Below, in pieces: positions 27,857 to 35,898 of a stretch of 64,000 bases of DNA (positions are counted from its first letter, which is position 1; each line of letters begins with the position of its first letter). The DNA is from Collimonas sp. OK307 (GTDB taxonomy: Bacteria; Pseudomonadota; Gammaproteobacteria; Burkholderiales; Burkholderiaceae_D): positions 182,534 to 246,533 of the forward strand of contig NZ_FOQI01000007.1 in the NCBI RefSeq assembly GCF_900113705.1, in the 5' to 3' direction. Position numbers and translations under genes: made by a program. The notes under the pieces are model-generated. The model was given only the letters and a program-made list of their open reading frames with translations, had not been told where the DNA came from and ran no database searches.

Positions 27857-29038
27857 ATGAAACGTCGCGTCAATGTGATCGGTGTCGGCATGACCAAGTT
27901 CGTCAAGCCAGGCACTAGCCCCGAGTACTATGAAATGGCCCGCGAGGCCGGTACCCTGGCACTGAAGGACGCCGGTGTGCCGTACGCAGCTGTCGAACAG
28001 GCCTTCGCCGGATATGTCTATGGCGATTCCACTTGCGGTCAACGTGCGGTCTATGAACTTGGCCTCACCGGCATTCCGGTGGTTAACGTCAATAACAATT
28101 GTTCGACCGGTTCTAGCGCGCTGTTCCTGGCACGCCAGGCGATTGAGGGCGGTCTTGCCGAGTGCGTGATTGCCCTGGGTTTCGAGAAAATGGGGAAGGG
28201 CGCTCTCGGCAATAAATTCGATGACCGCGAAAGTCCTATGGGACAGCATTTCCAGGTCATGGTGGACGAACAGGGCTTTGGCAGTTCGCCGCCGGCTGCG
28301 CAGATGTTTGGCGGCGCCGGTCGTGAATATCGCTGGAAGTACGGCACGAAAAAAGAGACTTTCGGCATGATCTCCGTGAAAGCGCGCAAGCATGCCAGTA
28401 ACAATCCGTACGCGTTGTTCGGCCAGGTATTGTCTCTGGAAGAGATCATGGCCTCGGACGAGGTGTTCGACCCGCTCACGCGTTTTCAATGCTGCCCGCC
28501 TACCTGCGGCGCCGGCGCTGCAATTCTTTGTTCGGATGAATTCGCTGCCAGGCACGGTATCAAGAACCCGGTCTATATTGCCGCCCAGAGCATGACTACG
28601 GATTTCGCCAGCAGTTTCGGCGAAAAATCGATGATCAAAATGATCGGCTACGATATGACTAAATCGGCCGCGGACCAAGTCTATGAAGCCGCCGGCATCG
28701 GTCCGGAAGATGTCGATGTAGTCGAACTGCACGATTGCTTCACCGCGAACGAGTTGCTGACCTATGAAGGCCTTGGACTTTGCCCGGAAGGTGGTGCGGA
28801 GAAATTTATCTGGGATGAAGACAACACCTATGGTGGAAAAGTCGTCACCAATCCTTCAGGCGGGCTGTTGTCCAAAGGACACCCGCTCGGCGCAACCGGC
28901 CTGGCGCAATGTACAGAGCTGGTCTGGCAGTTGCGCGGTACTGCGGATAAACGACAGGTCGAAGGTGCTCGCGTCGCGCTGCAGCACAATCTCGGTCTTG
29001 GCGGTGCGTGCGTCGTAACCTTGTATCGGCGTGACTGA
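27857..29038 (+). CDS. SCP-x type thiolase, paralogue 2
   Basis: 393 residues; GAAGGGA ribosome site. Nucleophile Cys82 in [29 protein letters not shown], and [14 protein letters not shown]. It shares long stretches with the thiolase at 6596 (for example [13 protein letters not shown] is identical), yet the middle segments differ enough to suggest different substrate pockets. It should cleave the 3-oxoacyl-CoA made by the preceding multifunctional enzyme, releasing acetyl- or propionyl-CoA. A terminator hairpin separates it from that gene. Confidence 0.92.
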   Translation: MKRRVNVIGVGMTKFVKPGTSPEYYEMAREAGTLALKDAGVPYAAVEQAFAGYVYGDSTCGQRAVYELGLTGIPVVNVNNNCSTGSSALFLARQAIEGGLAECVIALGFEKMGKGALGNKFDDRESPMGQHFQVMVDEQGFGSSPPAAQMFGGAGREYRWKYGTKKETFGMISVKARKHASNNPYALFGQVLSLEEIMASDEVFDPLTRFQCCPPTCGAGAAILCSDEFAARHGIKNPVYIAAQSMTTDFASSFGEKSMIKMIGYDMTKSAADQVYEAAGIGPEDVDVVELHDCFTANELLTYEGLGLCPEGGAEKFIWDEDNTYGGKVVTNPSGGLLSKGHPLGATGLAQCTELVWQLRGTADKRQVEGARVALQHNLGLGGACVVTLYRRD

Positions 29039-29101
29039 TGTATGACGATGGTCGGGCCGCCTTGAAGGCGAGCCCGCGTGTTCCTTAATTTTCAACTTAA
29101 T

Positions 29102-32100
29102 ATGACTCCCACAACTCAGCCCGCATTCACCGTACGCAAACTATTGGTAGCCAACCGCAGTGAAATCGCTATCCGGGTCATGCGTGGGGCCGCTGAGCTG
29201 GGCATTCGCACGGTCGCGATTTATACGGCAGAGGATCGTTTCGCGTTGCATCGTTTCAAGGCTGACGAGAGTTATCTGGTGGGAGAGGGCAAGAAGCCGA
29301 TCGCCGCCTATCTGGATATCGACGATATCATCCGCATTGCCAAAAAAGCTGGTGTGGATGCGATTCATCCGGGGTATGGCTTTCTGTCTGAGAATCCAGA
29401 GTTTGCCGAAGCCTGCGCCGCCAATGGGATCGTTTTCATCGGCCCGTCGCCGCAGGTCATGCGGACACTCGGCAACAAGGTAGCCGCGCGCCATGCGGCG
29501 GTAGCGGCCAAGGTTCCCGTGATGCCGGCGACCGGCGCCTTGCCGTACGATATCGGGGAGGCGAAGAAACTGGCCGCCGAAGTCGGCTATCCGCTCATGC
29601 TCAAGGCGAGCTGGGGTGGCGGCGGGCGCGGCATGCGCGTTATCGAAACTGAGGCAGATCTTCCAGACCAGCTGGAAGTCGCGCGGCGCGAAGCCGCAGC
29701 AGCCTTTGGCAACGATGAAATGTATCTGGAAAAATTGGTGCGACGCGCGCGCCATGTCGAAGTGCAGATTCTCGGCGACAGCCACGGCAACCTGGTCCAT
29801 TTGTTCGAGCGTGACTGCTCGGTGCAGCGGCGTAACCAGAAAGTGGTTGAGCGCGCACCGGCTCCTTATCTTGACGATGCCACGCGCACTGAATTATGCG
29901 AAGCCGCGCTACGTCTGGGCCGGGCAGTAGGCTATACCCATGCCGGCACGGTTGAATTCCTGATGGATGCCGATACCGAAAAATTTTATTTCATCGAAGT
30001 CAATCCACGGATTCAGGTCGAACACACTGTTACTGAAGCAGTCACCGGGATAGATATTGTAAAAGCGCAGATACGCGTTAGCGAAGGCGCGCAGATCGGC
30101 GGCGCCGGGATGCACTCAACGGGTGTCCCGATGCAGGAAGATATTCGTCTGAACGGCCATGCATTGCAATGCCGCGTCACCACTGAAGATCCGGAAAACA
30201 ATTTCACGCCGGACTATGGCCGTCTGACTGCATATCGTAGCGCCGCCGGCTTCGGCGTGCGGCTCGATGGCGGTACTGCCTACTCGGGGGCCGTCATCAC
30301 GCCATTCTATGACTCGTTGCTGGTGAAGGTAACGACCTGGGCGCCAACCGCGGATGAAGCGATTTGCCGTATGGGGCGATCCTTGCGCGAATTCCGCATC
30401 CGTGGCGTATCGACTAACCTGCAATTTTTAGAAAACGTGATCAATCATCCGCAGTTCAAGTCTGGTGAATGCATCACACGGTTCATCGACACTACGCCGG
30501 AACTGTTCAAATTCCCGAAACGGCGCGACCGCGCCACGCGCCTGCTGCGCTTCATCGGCGAGGTAGCCGTCAATGGCAATCCGGAAATGAAGGGGCGGGT
30601 CAAACCAGCCGGACTCTTGTCCGCGCCGATCCTGCCGGCGTCAAATCGCCTGGCGCCGATTATCCCCGGTAGCCGCGACAGACTGATCGAACTGGGTCCG
30701 GATAAGTTCGCGCAGTGGATGAAGGATCAACCCCAGGTTCTGCTGACAGACACCACGATGCGCGATGCGCATCAATCGCTGTTTGCCACCCGCATGCGTA
30801 CTACGGACATGTTGGCGATTGCCCCCATCTATGCACAGACATTGCCGAATCTGTTCTCGCTTGAATGTTGGGGCGGGGCGACGTTCGACGTCGCGCTCCG
30901 CTTCCTGAAAGAAGACCCCTGGGATCGGCTGGCTCAATTGCGTCAGCTGGTGCCGAATATCCTTTTCCAGATGCTGCTGCGTGGTTCGAACGCAGTCGGC
31001 TACACCAACTATGCCGACAATGTGGTGAAGCACTTTATTGAACAAGCTGCCAAAGGCGGCATCGATCTGTTCCGTGTGTTCGATTCGCTCAACTCGGTCG
31101 ACAACATGCGCGTGGCGATCGACGTGGTGCGTACCAGCGGCGCCTTGTGTGAAGGCGCGATTTGCTATACCGGCGATCTGCTGGATCCGAAGCGGACCAA
31201 GTACGACCTAAAGTATTACCTGTCCATGGCCAGGGAACTGAAAGACGCGGGCGTCAATATTCTGGCAATCAAGGACATGGCGGGCGTCTGCAAGCCACAG
31301 GCAGCACGGGCACTGGTCACAGCCTTGAAGGAAGAAATCGGCCTGCCCATACATTTCCACACGCACGACACCAGCGGTATCAGTGCTGCTAGCGTGCTGG
31401 CGGCAATCGAAGCAGGTTGCGATGCTGTCGACGGCGCCATGGACGCGATGAGCGGGCTCACCTCGCAACCCAATCTTGGCTCGATTGCGGCGGCGCTGGC
31501 TGGCACTGAACGTGATCCTAAGCTGGATACAGCGGCGTTATTCAATATTTCCCAATACTGGGAAGGTGCGCGGCGCGCCTATGCCCCATTCGAGGCCGAC
31601 ATCCGTTCCGGCACCTCAGATGTGTACCGTCACGAAATGCCTGGTGGTCAATATACCAACTTGCGCGAACAGGCGCGAGCGATGGGGTTGGCGCATCGCT
31701 GGACCGATGTATCGCAAGCCTACGCCGACGTCAACCAGCTGTTCGGCGATATCGTCAAGGTTACGCCCACCTCAAAGGTGGTCGGCGACATGGCATTGTT
31801 CATGGTGGCCAACGACCTTACCCCGGAAGACGTGCGCAATCCGGATCGGGAAGTTGCTTTTCCCGAATCGGTGATCTCGCTGTTCAAGGGCGAACTTGGC
31901 TTTCCCGCACACGGTTTTCCGGAGGAGCTGGAACACAAGGTACTCAAGGGCGCTAAGCCGTTCACCGGCCGCCACGGAGCACATCTGCCGTCGGTAGATT
32001 TCGAACAGGCGCGCAAAGAAGCGGAGAAAGCGGTGGAGCGCAGCATCAGTGAACAGGAACTGGCCTCATATCTGATGTACCCGAAAGTATTTCAGGATTA

Positions 32101-32578
32101 CGCCGAGCACCGCCGTCATTTTGGCGATGTCAGCGTGCTGCCTACATCGGTGTTCTTTTATGGCTTGCAGGATGGGCAGGAAATTTCCATCGACATCGAC
32201 CAGGGCAAGACGCTGGTAGTCCGTTTGCAGGGGCGCACGGAACTAGCCGACGAAGGCCAGAGCAAGCTGTTCTTCGAGCTGAACGGCCAGCCGCGTCTGA
32301 TTCGCGTCGACCATGCCGGTGTGGCCAAAGCTGGCGCTCATCCGGTTGCACAGGACAACAATCCGCGCCAGGTCGGTGCACCCATGCCCGGAATGGTGGT
32401 AACGGTAGCGGTCAAGGCCGGACAGAAGGTCGCCAAAGGCGATCCGCTGGTTTCGATCGAGGCAATGAAGATGGAAATGATGATCCTTGCCGAACACGAT
32501 GCTCTGATTCATCTGATCCATGTCAAACCAGGCGTAGTGGTAGGTGCGAAGGATTTACTGATTGAATTTGCAGGTTGA
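29102..32578 (+). CDS. pyc: Pyruvate carboxylase
   Basis: 1158 residues; ATG at 29102 chosen because family members begin shortly before KLLVANRSEIA. It contains, in order: biotin carboxylase with ATP-grasp (KASWGGGGRGMRVI, QRRNQKVVERAPAP, FIEVNPRIQVEHTVTE); the HMGL-like carboxyltransferase (LLTDTTMRDAHQSLFATRMR, VFDSLNSV, HFHTHDTSG); the Pyc-specific domain; and a biotinyl domain with Lys in EAMKMEM (~1121). It makes oxaloacetate from pyruvate and bicarbonate, replenishing the TCA cycle. The full alpha-4 type architecture excludes geranyl- or methylcrotonyl-CoA carboxylase. Its place inside a lipid-catabolic segment suggests anaplerosis during growth on acetyl/propionyl-CoA. Confidence 0.95.
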   Translation: MTPTTQPAFTVRKLLVANRSEIAIRVMRGAAELGIRTVAIYTAEDRFALHRFKADESYLVGEGKKPIAAYLDIDDIIRIAKKAGVDAIHPGYGFLSENPEFAEACAANGIVFIGPSPQVMRTLGNKVAARHAAVAAKVPVMPATGALPYDIGEAKKLAAEVGYPLMLKASWGGGGRGMRVIETEADLPDQLEVARREAAAAFGNDEMYLEKLVRRARHVEVQILGDSHGNLVHLFERDCSVQRRNQKVVERAPAPYLDDATRTELCEAALRLGRAVGYTHAGTVEFLMDADTEKFYFIEVNPRIQVEHTVTEAVTGIDIVKAQIRVSEGAQIGGAGMHSTGVPMQEDIRLNGHALQCRVTTEDPENNFTPDYGRLTAYRSAAGFGVRLDGGTAYSGAVITPFYDSLLVKVTTWAPTADEAICRMGRSLREFRIRGVSTNLQFLENVINHPQFKSGECITRFIDTTPELFKFPKRRDRATRLLRFIGEVAVNGNPEMKGRVKPAGLLSAPILPASNRLAPIIPGSRDRLIELGPDKFAQWMKDQPQVLLTDTTMRDAHQSLFATRMRTTDMLAIAPIYAQTLPNLFSLECWGGATFDVALRFLKEDPWDRLAQLRQLVPNILFQMLLRGSNAVGYTNYADNVVKHFIEQAAKGGIDLFRVFDSLNSVDNMRVAIDVVRTSGALCEGAICYTGDLLDPKRTKYDLKYYLSMARELKDAGVNILAIKDMAGVCKPQAARALVTALKEEIGLPIHFHTHDTSGISAASVLAAIEAGCDAVDGAMDAMSGLTSQPNLGSIAAALAGTERDPKLDTAALFNISQYWEGARRAYAPFEADIRSGTSDVYRHEMPGGQYTNLREQARAMGLAHRWTDVSQAYADVNQLFGDIVKVTPTSKVVGDMALFMVANDLTPEDVRNPDREVAFPESVISLFKGELGFPAHGFPEELEHKVLKGAKPFTGRHGAHLPSVDFEQARKEAEKAVERSISEQELASYLMYPKVFQDYAEHRRHFGDVSVLPTSVFFYGLQDGQEISIDIDQGKTLVVRLQGRTELADEGQSKLFFELNGQPRLIRVDHAGVAKAGAHPVAQDNNPRQVGAPMPGMVVTVAVKAGQKVAKGDPLVSIEAMKMEMMILAEHDALIHLIHVKPGVVVGAKDLLIEFAG

Positions 32579-32579
32579 C

Positions 32580-32612
32580 ATATTTTGCAATGAACTTGAG
32601 ATATTCAGCAAT
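32580..32612. promoter_or_regulatory. Candidate AraC operator, paired GCAAT half-sites
   Basis: Direct repeats ATATTTTGCAAT (32580-32591) and ATATTCAGCAAT (32601-32612), start to start 21 bp, just after the pyc stop. Bases 32593-32613 match 4825-4845 (AraC/ligase promoter) at 18 of 21 positions. A consensus -35 TTGACA overlaps at 32575-32580. Confidence 0.45.
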
Positions 32613-32730
32613 ATTGCAAAGGACAGGGGATCCTTAGTATTAAGACTGTGAAGACTGTGTTTTTACGTATCCATATGTCTTCAAGTTTCGGAATGTTCAA
32701 TCGCCACCTGGCAAGCCGAGGAGAACGAAG

Positions 32731-32965
32731 ATGACATTCAAACTGAACATTCTGCTGGTACCCGGTGCCTGGGGCGATGCTTCGCATTCGCTGGTATCAG
32801 ATTTCGGCGAACGACCGGATGATTTCGCCTGAAACCGAGCAATGGTTTGCCGATCCGAGGAAGCCTCAACAGACAATTACCTTGCAGGCGAGCCATGCGT
32901 CGATGGCTTCGCATCCTGATGAAATAGTTGTCTTGATTGAAGATGCGGCAAACGCTACAGCATAA
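32731..32965 (+). pseudogene. Alpha/beta hydrolase remnant with large central deletion
   Basis: Starts at an ATG with AGGAGAACGAAG upstream and encodes MTFKLNILLVPGAWGDASHS, the N-terminal strand and oxyanion region of a small esterase-type alpha/beta hydrolase. After about 50 bp the other end of the same family follows in a different frame: RWYQISANDRMISPETEQW, then ASHASMASHPDEIVVLIEDAA. These include the C-terminal Asp and His region. The lid and nucleophile-elbow part (on the order of 150 codons) is missing, so the gene is dead by internal deletion plus frame change. The intact secreted hydrolase downstream is from another subfamily. Confidence 0.75.
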
Positions 32966-33064
32966 ACGCCATACGAGATTGGGTCTCATGCCCATAAGTT
33001 GAGCAACAGCTCAGGTAAATCAAATGCCCCTAGATGGGCATGTAGAAAAAATGAAGGAGACAAA

Positions 33065-34654
33065 ATGAAATATCTCAAGATGGCGTTCGGTCTGCTAATC
33101 GTAATTTTGGGAAGTGGAAGTTCCACGGCCTACGCTCAGGCGCCTAACGCATACTGCGGCAATACCAGCATTTTTTACGTATTGCTACAACCGCTGTGCG
33201 AAACGCAGAATCTGGCGACCAGCCTGGAACGGCCTGCCGCATTTTTGCCTCTGAGCGCTCAAGCCTTGGCCGCCTTGGCAACTTATAATACAAATCGCCT
33301 TGCCGCGATAGCCGCCGATCCTGAACGCGCTCCGAACATCAACCCTTGTACCACCGGCCTGTGCGCAGTCGATCCGCGATTGCTCGCATGGGGTACCACG
33401 ACAGACACCATCGTCAAGCCGGTGCTATATACCTCCCGTTCCGGCGGCACGATATCCGGCCACGTTTGGGCCACCGTCAGTGGTCCGGCGAAGCGTCCCG
33501 GGGTGGTCATCATCAACGGCTCGATTGTCGGCTATGAGCAAAACTATTGGCACGGAGCCCAAGATCTGGCAAAAGCAGGTTTTGTGGTGTTGAGCTTCGA
33601 TGTACAAGGTGAGGGCATGTCCGATCAGTTTGGCGAGGTGCCCGATCAACTCGAAGACGCCTTTGCCGGCACGCCTGCACTCGGTTCGACGCCGGGGTCG
33701 CCGCCTGCATTCGGCGGGAACGGTTTGCCATTCTATGACGGCGGCAGCGATGCCTTGAATTTCCTTCTGTCCACGCCTAGCGCTCCTTACGTTCCGGTAG
33801 CTAGCCGCACTTCGGGGACCAGCCATGCCGCCAAGCAGTTGCGTCGTGTAACGGCCGGCTTGAACAGCAACTACAATCCACTATGGGCGATGCTGGACGA
33901 AACAAAAATCGGACTGATAGGACATTCTTACGGCGCGATCGCTGCCAGCTGGCTGGCGCAAAAAGATTCACGCGTTTCGGCAGCGGTCGCCTGGGACAAT
34001 ATGTGCACCCCGGTTTCGCCATCACCCGACGAATTGACTGCCTTTCTTAACGACCCGGTAAATAATGTCGGGGGCATCTTTACGCTCTACGGACTTGGAT
34101 CTCCTTGCTTCGGCGCACCTGCCGGCCCGGCACCAGCCATTACCAAACCGGTGCTGGGTATCACCGGCGACTACATTGTGCCGTTTCCTTACCTCTTGAC
34201 ACCCAACCCGGCCAATAAAACGCTAGGATCGCTTGCCTACTCGCAAGCCGGTGTGGATAACGCAGATATTGTGCTACGTGGCGGTACGCATACCGATTTC
34301 ATGGACACACCAGTAGTTCCAGGATTACTGCGCAGTATAGATTTATCCACTTGGTATACCACCGCATGGTTCCAAAAATATCTGCTACTGGATCCGACCG
34401 CAGATGCAAAATTAATCAGCAAGCGGTGGCAAAACGATTCGTCAACAGGAAAAGTCGATCCGTCTGGCGACCCTAATATTTACTCCTGGCACTACCGTTC
34501 GCGTATGGATATCAAATTGTCAAACGGTAGTCGTTTCACCTGCGGGGATCTGCGTAGCGGTTGCGCCGGACAGGTAGCAGCTTCTCAGGATGGTGGTCCG
34601 ACGCATTATTCATTCGCAACAAATGTCGGTATAACTCCACTGCCAAACGAGTGA
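33065..34654 (+). CDS. Secreted alpha/beta hydrolase (lipase/esterase-like)
   Basis: 529 residues from the ATG at 33065 (AAGGAGACAAA upstream). Signal peptide MKYLKMAFGLLIVILGSGSS, cleaved near AYAQA. A hydrolase core begins around PGVVIINGSIVGYEQNYWHG; the nucleophile elbow is GHSYGA (Ser ~288), with acid and His candidates in ITGDY and GGTHTDFMDTP. A long N-terminal region with several Cys (YCGNTS, LCETQN, PCTTGLCAV) suggests disulfides in the periplasm or outside the cell. It could release acids from esters before uptake. The natural substrate is not inferable; it is convergent in context with the island's lipid theme. Confidence 0.82.
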   Translation: MKYLKMAFGLLIVILGSGSSTAYAQAPNAYCGNTSIFYVLLQPLCETQNLATSLERPAAFLPLSAQALAALATYNTNRLAAIAADPERAPNINPCTTGLCAVDPRLLAWGTTTDTIVKPVLYTSRSGGTISGHVWATVSGPAKRPGVVIINGSIVGYEQNYWHGAQDLAKAGFVVLSFDVQGEGMSDQFGEVPDQLEDAFAGTPALGSTPGSPPAFGGNGLPFYDGGSDALNFLLSTPSAPYVPVASRTSGTSHAAKQLRRVTAGLNSNYNPLWAMLDETKIGLIGHSYGAIAASWLAQKDSRVSAAVAWDNMCTPVSPSPDELTAFLNDPVNNVGGIFTLYGLGSPCFGAPAGPAPAITKPVLGITGDYIVPFPYLLTPNPANKTLGSLAYSQAGVDNADIVLRGGTHTDFMDTPVVPGLLRSIDLSTWYTTAWFQKYLLLDPTADAKLISKRWQNDSSTGKVDPSGDPNIYSWHYRSRMDIKLSNGSRFTCGDLRSGCAGQVAASQDGGPTHYSFATNVGITPLPNE

Positions 34655-34686
34655 TGCAGGCTAGTGCAAATTAGCCGGTAGATTTT

Positions 34687-34743
34687 GAACCCGCTATTTG
34701 AGTCAAGTTCGCTACCTGCACGCTTGATTCAAATCGCGGGTTC
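34687..34743. repeat. Long imperfect inverted repeat (21-bp arms)
   Basis: Arms at 34687-34707 and 34723-34743 are reverse complements at 19 of 21 positions, with a 15-base loop. It is positioned after the hydrolase stop and before the nitroreductase. A T-run begins 9 bases later, so it may act as a terminator; its length is unusual. Confidence 0.6.
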
Positions 34744-34769
34744 TGCAAAGGTATTTTTTTGAGGTAGGT

Positions 34770-35447
34770 ATGAATGTTTCTGATGCAGTCCGCAGTCGCA
34801 AGAGTGTACGTGCTTTTCTCAACAAGCCAGTGCCGCAAGCGTTGCTGCGCGAAGTCCTGAGCCTGGCGGCGCGTTCGCCTTCGGGCGGTAATGTCCAGCC
34901 CTGGCGTATTGATGTGCTGGTGGGCGAGCCGTTAGTCGCTTTCAAGGACAGGATCGAAGAACGCATGAACACGGATTTCTCGCCGGATCCTGCTGAATAC
35001 CCCATCTATCCGACTAAACTGGGTGAGCCTTACCGTAGTTCACGCTTTAAGGTAGGGGAATCCATGTACGAACTGATCGACATTGCGCGTGACGATAAGA
35101 TGGGGCGCCTCAGGTGGTTACAAAACAATTATCGTTTTTTTGGTGCGCCGGTTGGCCTGTTCTGCACAGTGGATCGTGATATGGGCGCGGCGCAATGGTC
35201 TGATCTCGGCATGTACCTGCAAACTTTAATGCTCTTGCTGCGCGAGCGCGGCGTCGATAGCTGTCCGCAAGAAGCCTGGTCGGTATATCATCAGACGGTA
35301 CGTGAATTTCTGCAAACGCCGCCGGAGCGCATGCTTTTCTGTGGGATGGCTATTGGATATGCCGATCCTGCCGCCGCAGTGAATCGGCTGCAGTCCGAAC
35401 GTGAGCCGCTTGAGCAGTTTGCCCGGCTCTGGGGGTTTGACGCCTGA
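34770..35447 (+). CDS. Nitroreductase-family FMN oxidoreductase
   Basis: 225 residues. N-terminal VRSRKSVRAFLNKPVPQALLREVLSLAARSPSGGNVQPWRI is the FMN-binding signature of nitroreductases. A central SDLGMYLQTLMLLLRERGVDSCPQEAW and C-terminal ERMLFCGMAIGYADPAAAVN are typical. Members reduce nitro, quinone or enone groups with NAD(P)H; in catabolic loci some act on unsaturated acyl or cyclic ketone intermediates, but no specific role can be assigned. It is the last gene before the right tRNA repeat. Confidence 0.9.
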   Translation: MNVSDAVRSRKSVRAFLNKPVPQALLREVLSLAARSPSGGNVQPWRIDVLVGEPLVAFKDRIEERMNTDFSPDPAEYPIYPTKLGEPYRSSRFKVGESMYELIDIARDDKMGRLRWLQNNYRFFGAPVGLFCTVDRDMGAAQWSDLGMYLQTLMLLLRERGVDSCPQEAWSVYHQTVREFLQTPPERMLFCGMAIGYADPAAAVNRLQSEREPLEQFARLWGFDA

Positions 35448-35544
35448 ATTAGTCTGATGGCATCGCTGTTGCAGGACCCTCACGAGGTGACAGACGATCC
35501 GATTGAACAAGTCATCCGGTGCGCAAAGGCGCCACATTTGCATG

Positions 35545-35620
35545 TGGCCCCTCGACCTGGACTCGAACCAGGGACCTGCGGATTAACGGGCCGTCGCTCT
35601 ACCAATTGAGTTATCGGGGG
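35545..35620 (-). tRNA. tRNA-Asn(GTT), possibly degenerate
   Basis: 76 bases including CCA. Anticodon GTT is in a loop CCGTTAA; the T arm CCTGG-TTCGAGT-CCAGG is perfect. However, the acceptor stem has one C/A mismatch, the D stem an A/C mismatch, and the anticodon stem is disrupted at 27-43 and 31-39 (A/C and C/T). A working betaproteobacterial tRNA-Asn pairs at these positions, so this copy may be inactive. It is encoded just downstream of tRNA-Leu on the same strand. Confidence 0.6.
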
Positions 35621-35748
35621 ATTGGGAAATATTTTTTTTTGCGGAAACAATGAAAAAAGGCCCTCAAGTCTGAGAGCCTTATATTCATTGGTGCCGAGAG
35701 CCGGAATCGAACCGGCACGCTGTCTCCAGCGCGGGATTTTGAGTCCCG
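35571..35748. repeat. Right direct repeat (att-like), overlapping tRNA-Asn and tRNA-Leu
   Basis: Same-orientation copy of 2627-2823, offset 32,925 bp in the well-matched part (35641-35748: 106 of 108 identical by eye). It ends in the anticodon stem of tRNA-Leu, where the tRNA gene continues intact to the right. Confidence 0.85.
35653..35680 (-). terminator. Rho-independent terminator after tRNA-Leu
   Basis: On the minus strand, a hairpin AAGGCTCTC / GAGGGCCTT with one bulge on each arm, followed by TTTTTT, begins 8 bases after the tRNA-Leu CCA. The same hairpin is preserved in the left repeat (2728-2755). Read-through would be needed to transcribe the tRNA-Asn from the tRNA-Leu promoter. Confidence 0.75.
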
Positions 35749-35775
35749 TGCGTCTACCTATTCCGCCATCTCGGC
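35689..35775 (-). tRNA. tRNA-Leu(CAA)
   Basis: 87 bases with CCA encoded. Acceptor GCCGAGA pairs with TCTCGGC; D arm GCGGAATAGGTAGACGC; anticodon stem-loop GGGA-CTCAAAA-TCCC, giving CAA; a class II long variable arm; T arm GCCGG-TTCGATT-CCGGC. All stems pair. The 3' two thirds are duplicated at 2764-2823, making this the probable integration target of the 33-kb segment. Confidence 0.95.
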
Positions 35776-35787
35776 AACGCGTCCGCT

Positions 35788-35816
35788 ATTATGACTGATT
35801 TCTGCGGAGCGATCAA
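35788..35816 (-). promoter_or_regulatory. Sigma-70 promoter of tRNA-Leu
   Basis: On the minus strand, -35 TTGATC and -10 CATAAT are separated by exactly 17 bp, with the -10 ending 12 bases before the mature tRNA 5' end. No equivalent is present at the left repeat. Confidence 0.7.
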
Positions 35817-35898
35817 TAGCCTTTCTGCATGAATCTATTTTTCTCCGGAGATATTAGCTACCGCCATTCCTCTTGCCAGATGGGACGGATAGATGAGA

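Noticed and set aside
29102-32578. Geranyl- or methylcrotonyl-CoA carboxylase, which would signal acyclic terpene degradation
   Set aside because: Single-chain order biotin carboxylase, HMGL-like transferase and biotinyl domain is that of pyruvate carboxylase; no acyl-CoA carboxyltransferase domain is seen.
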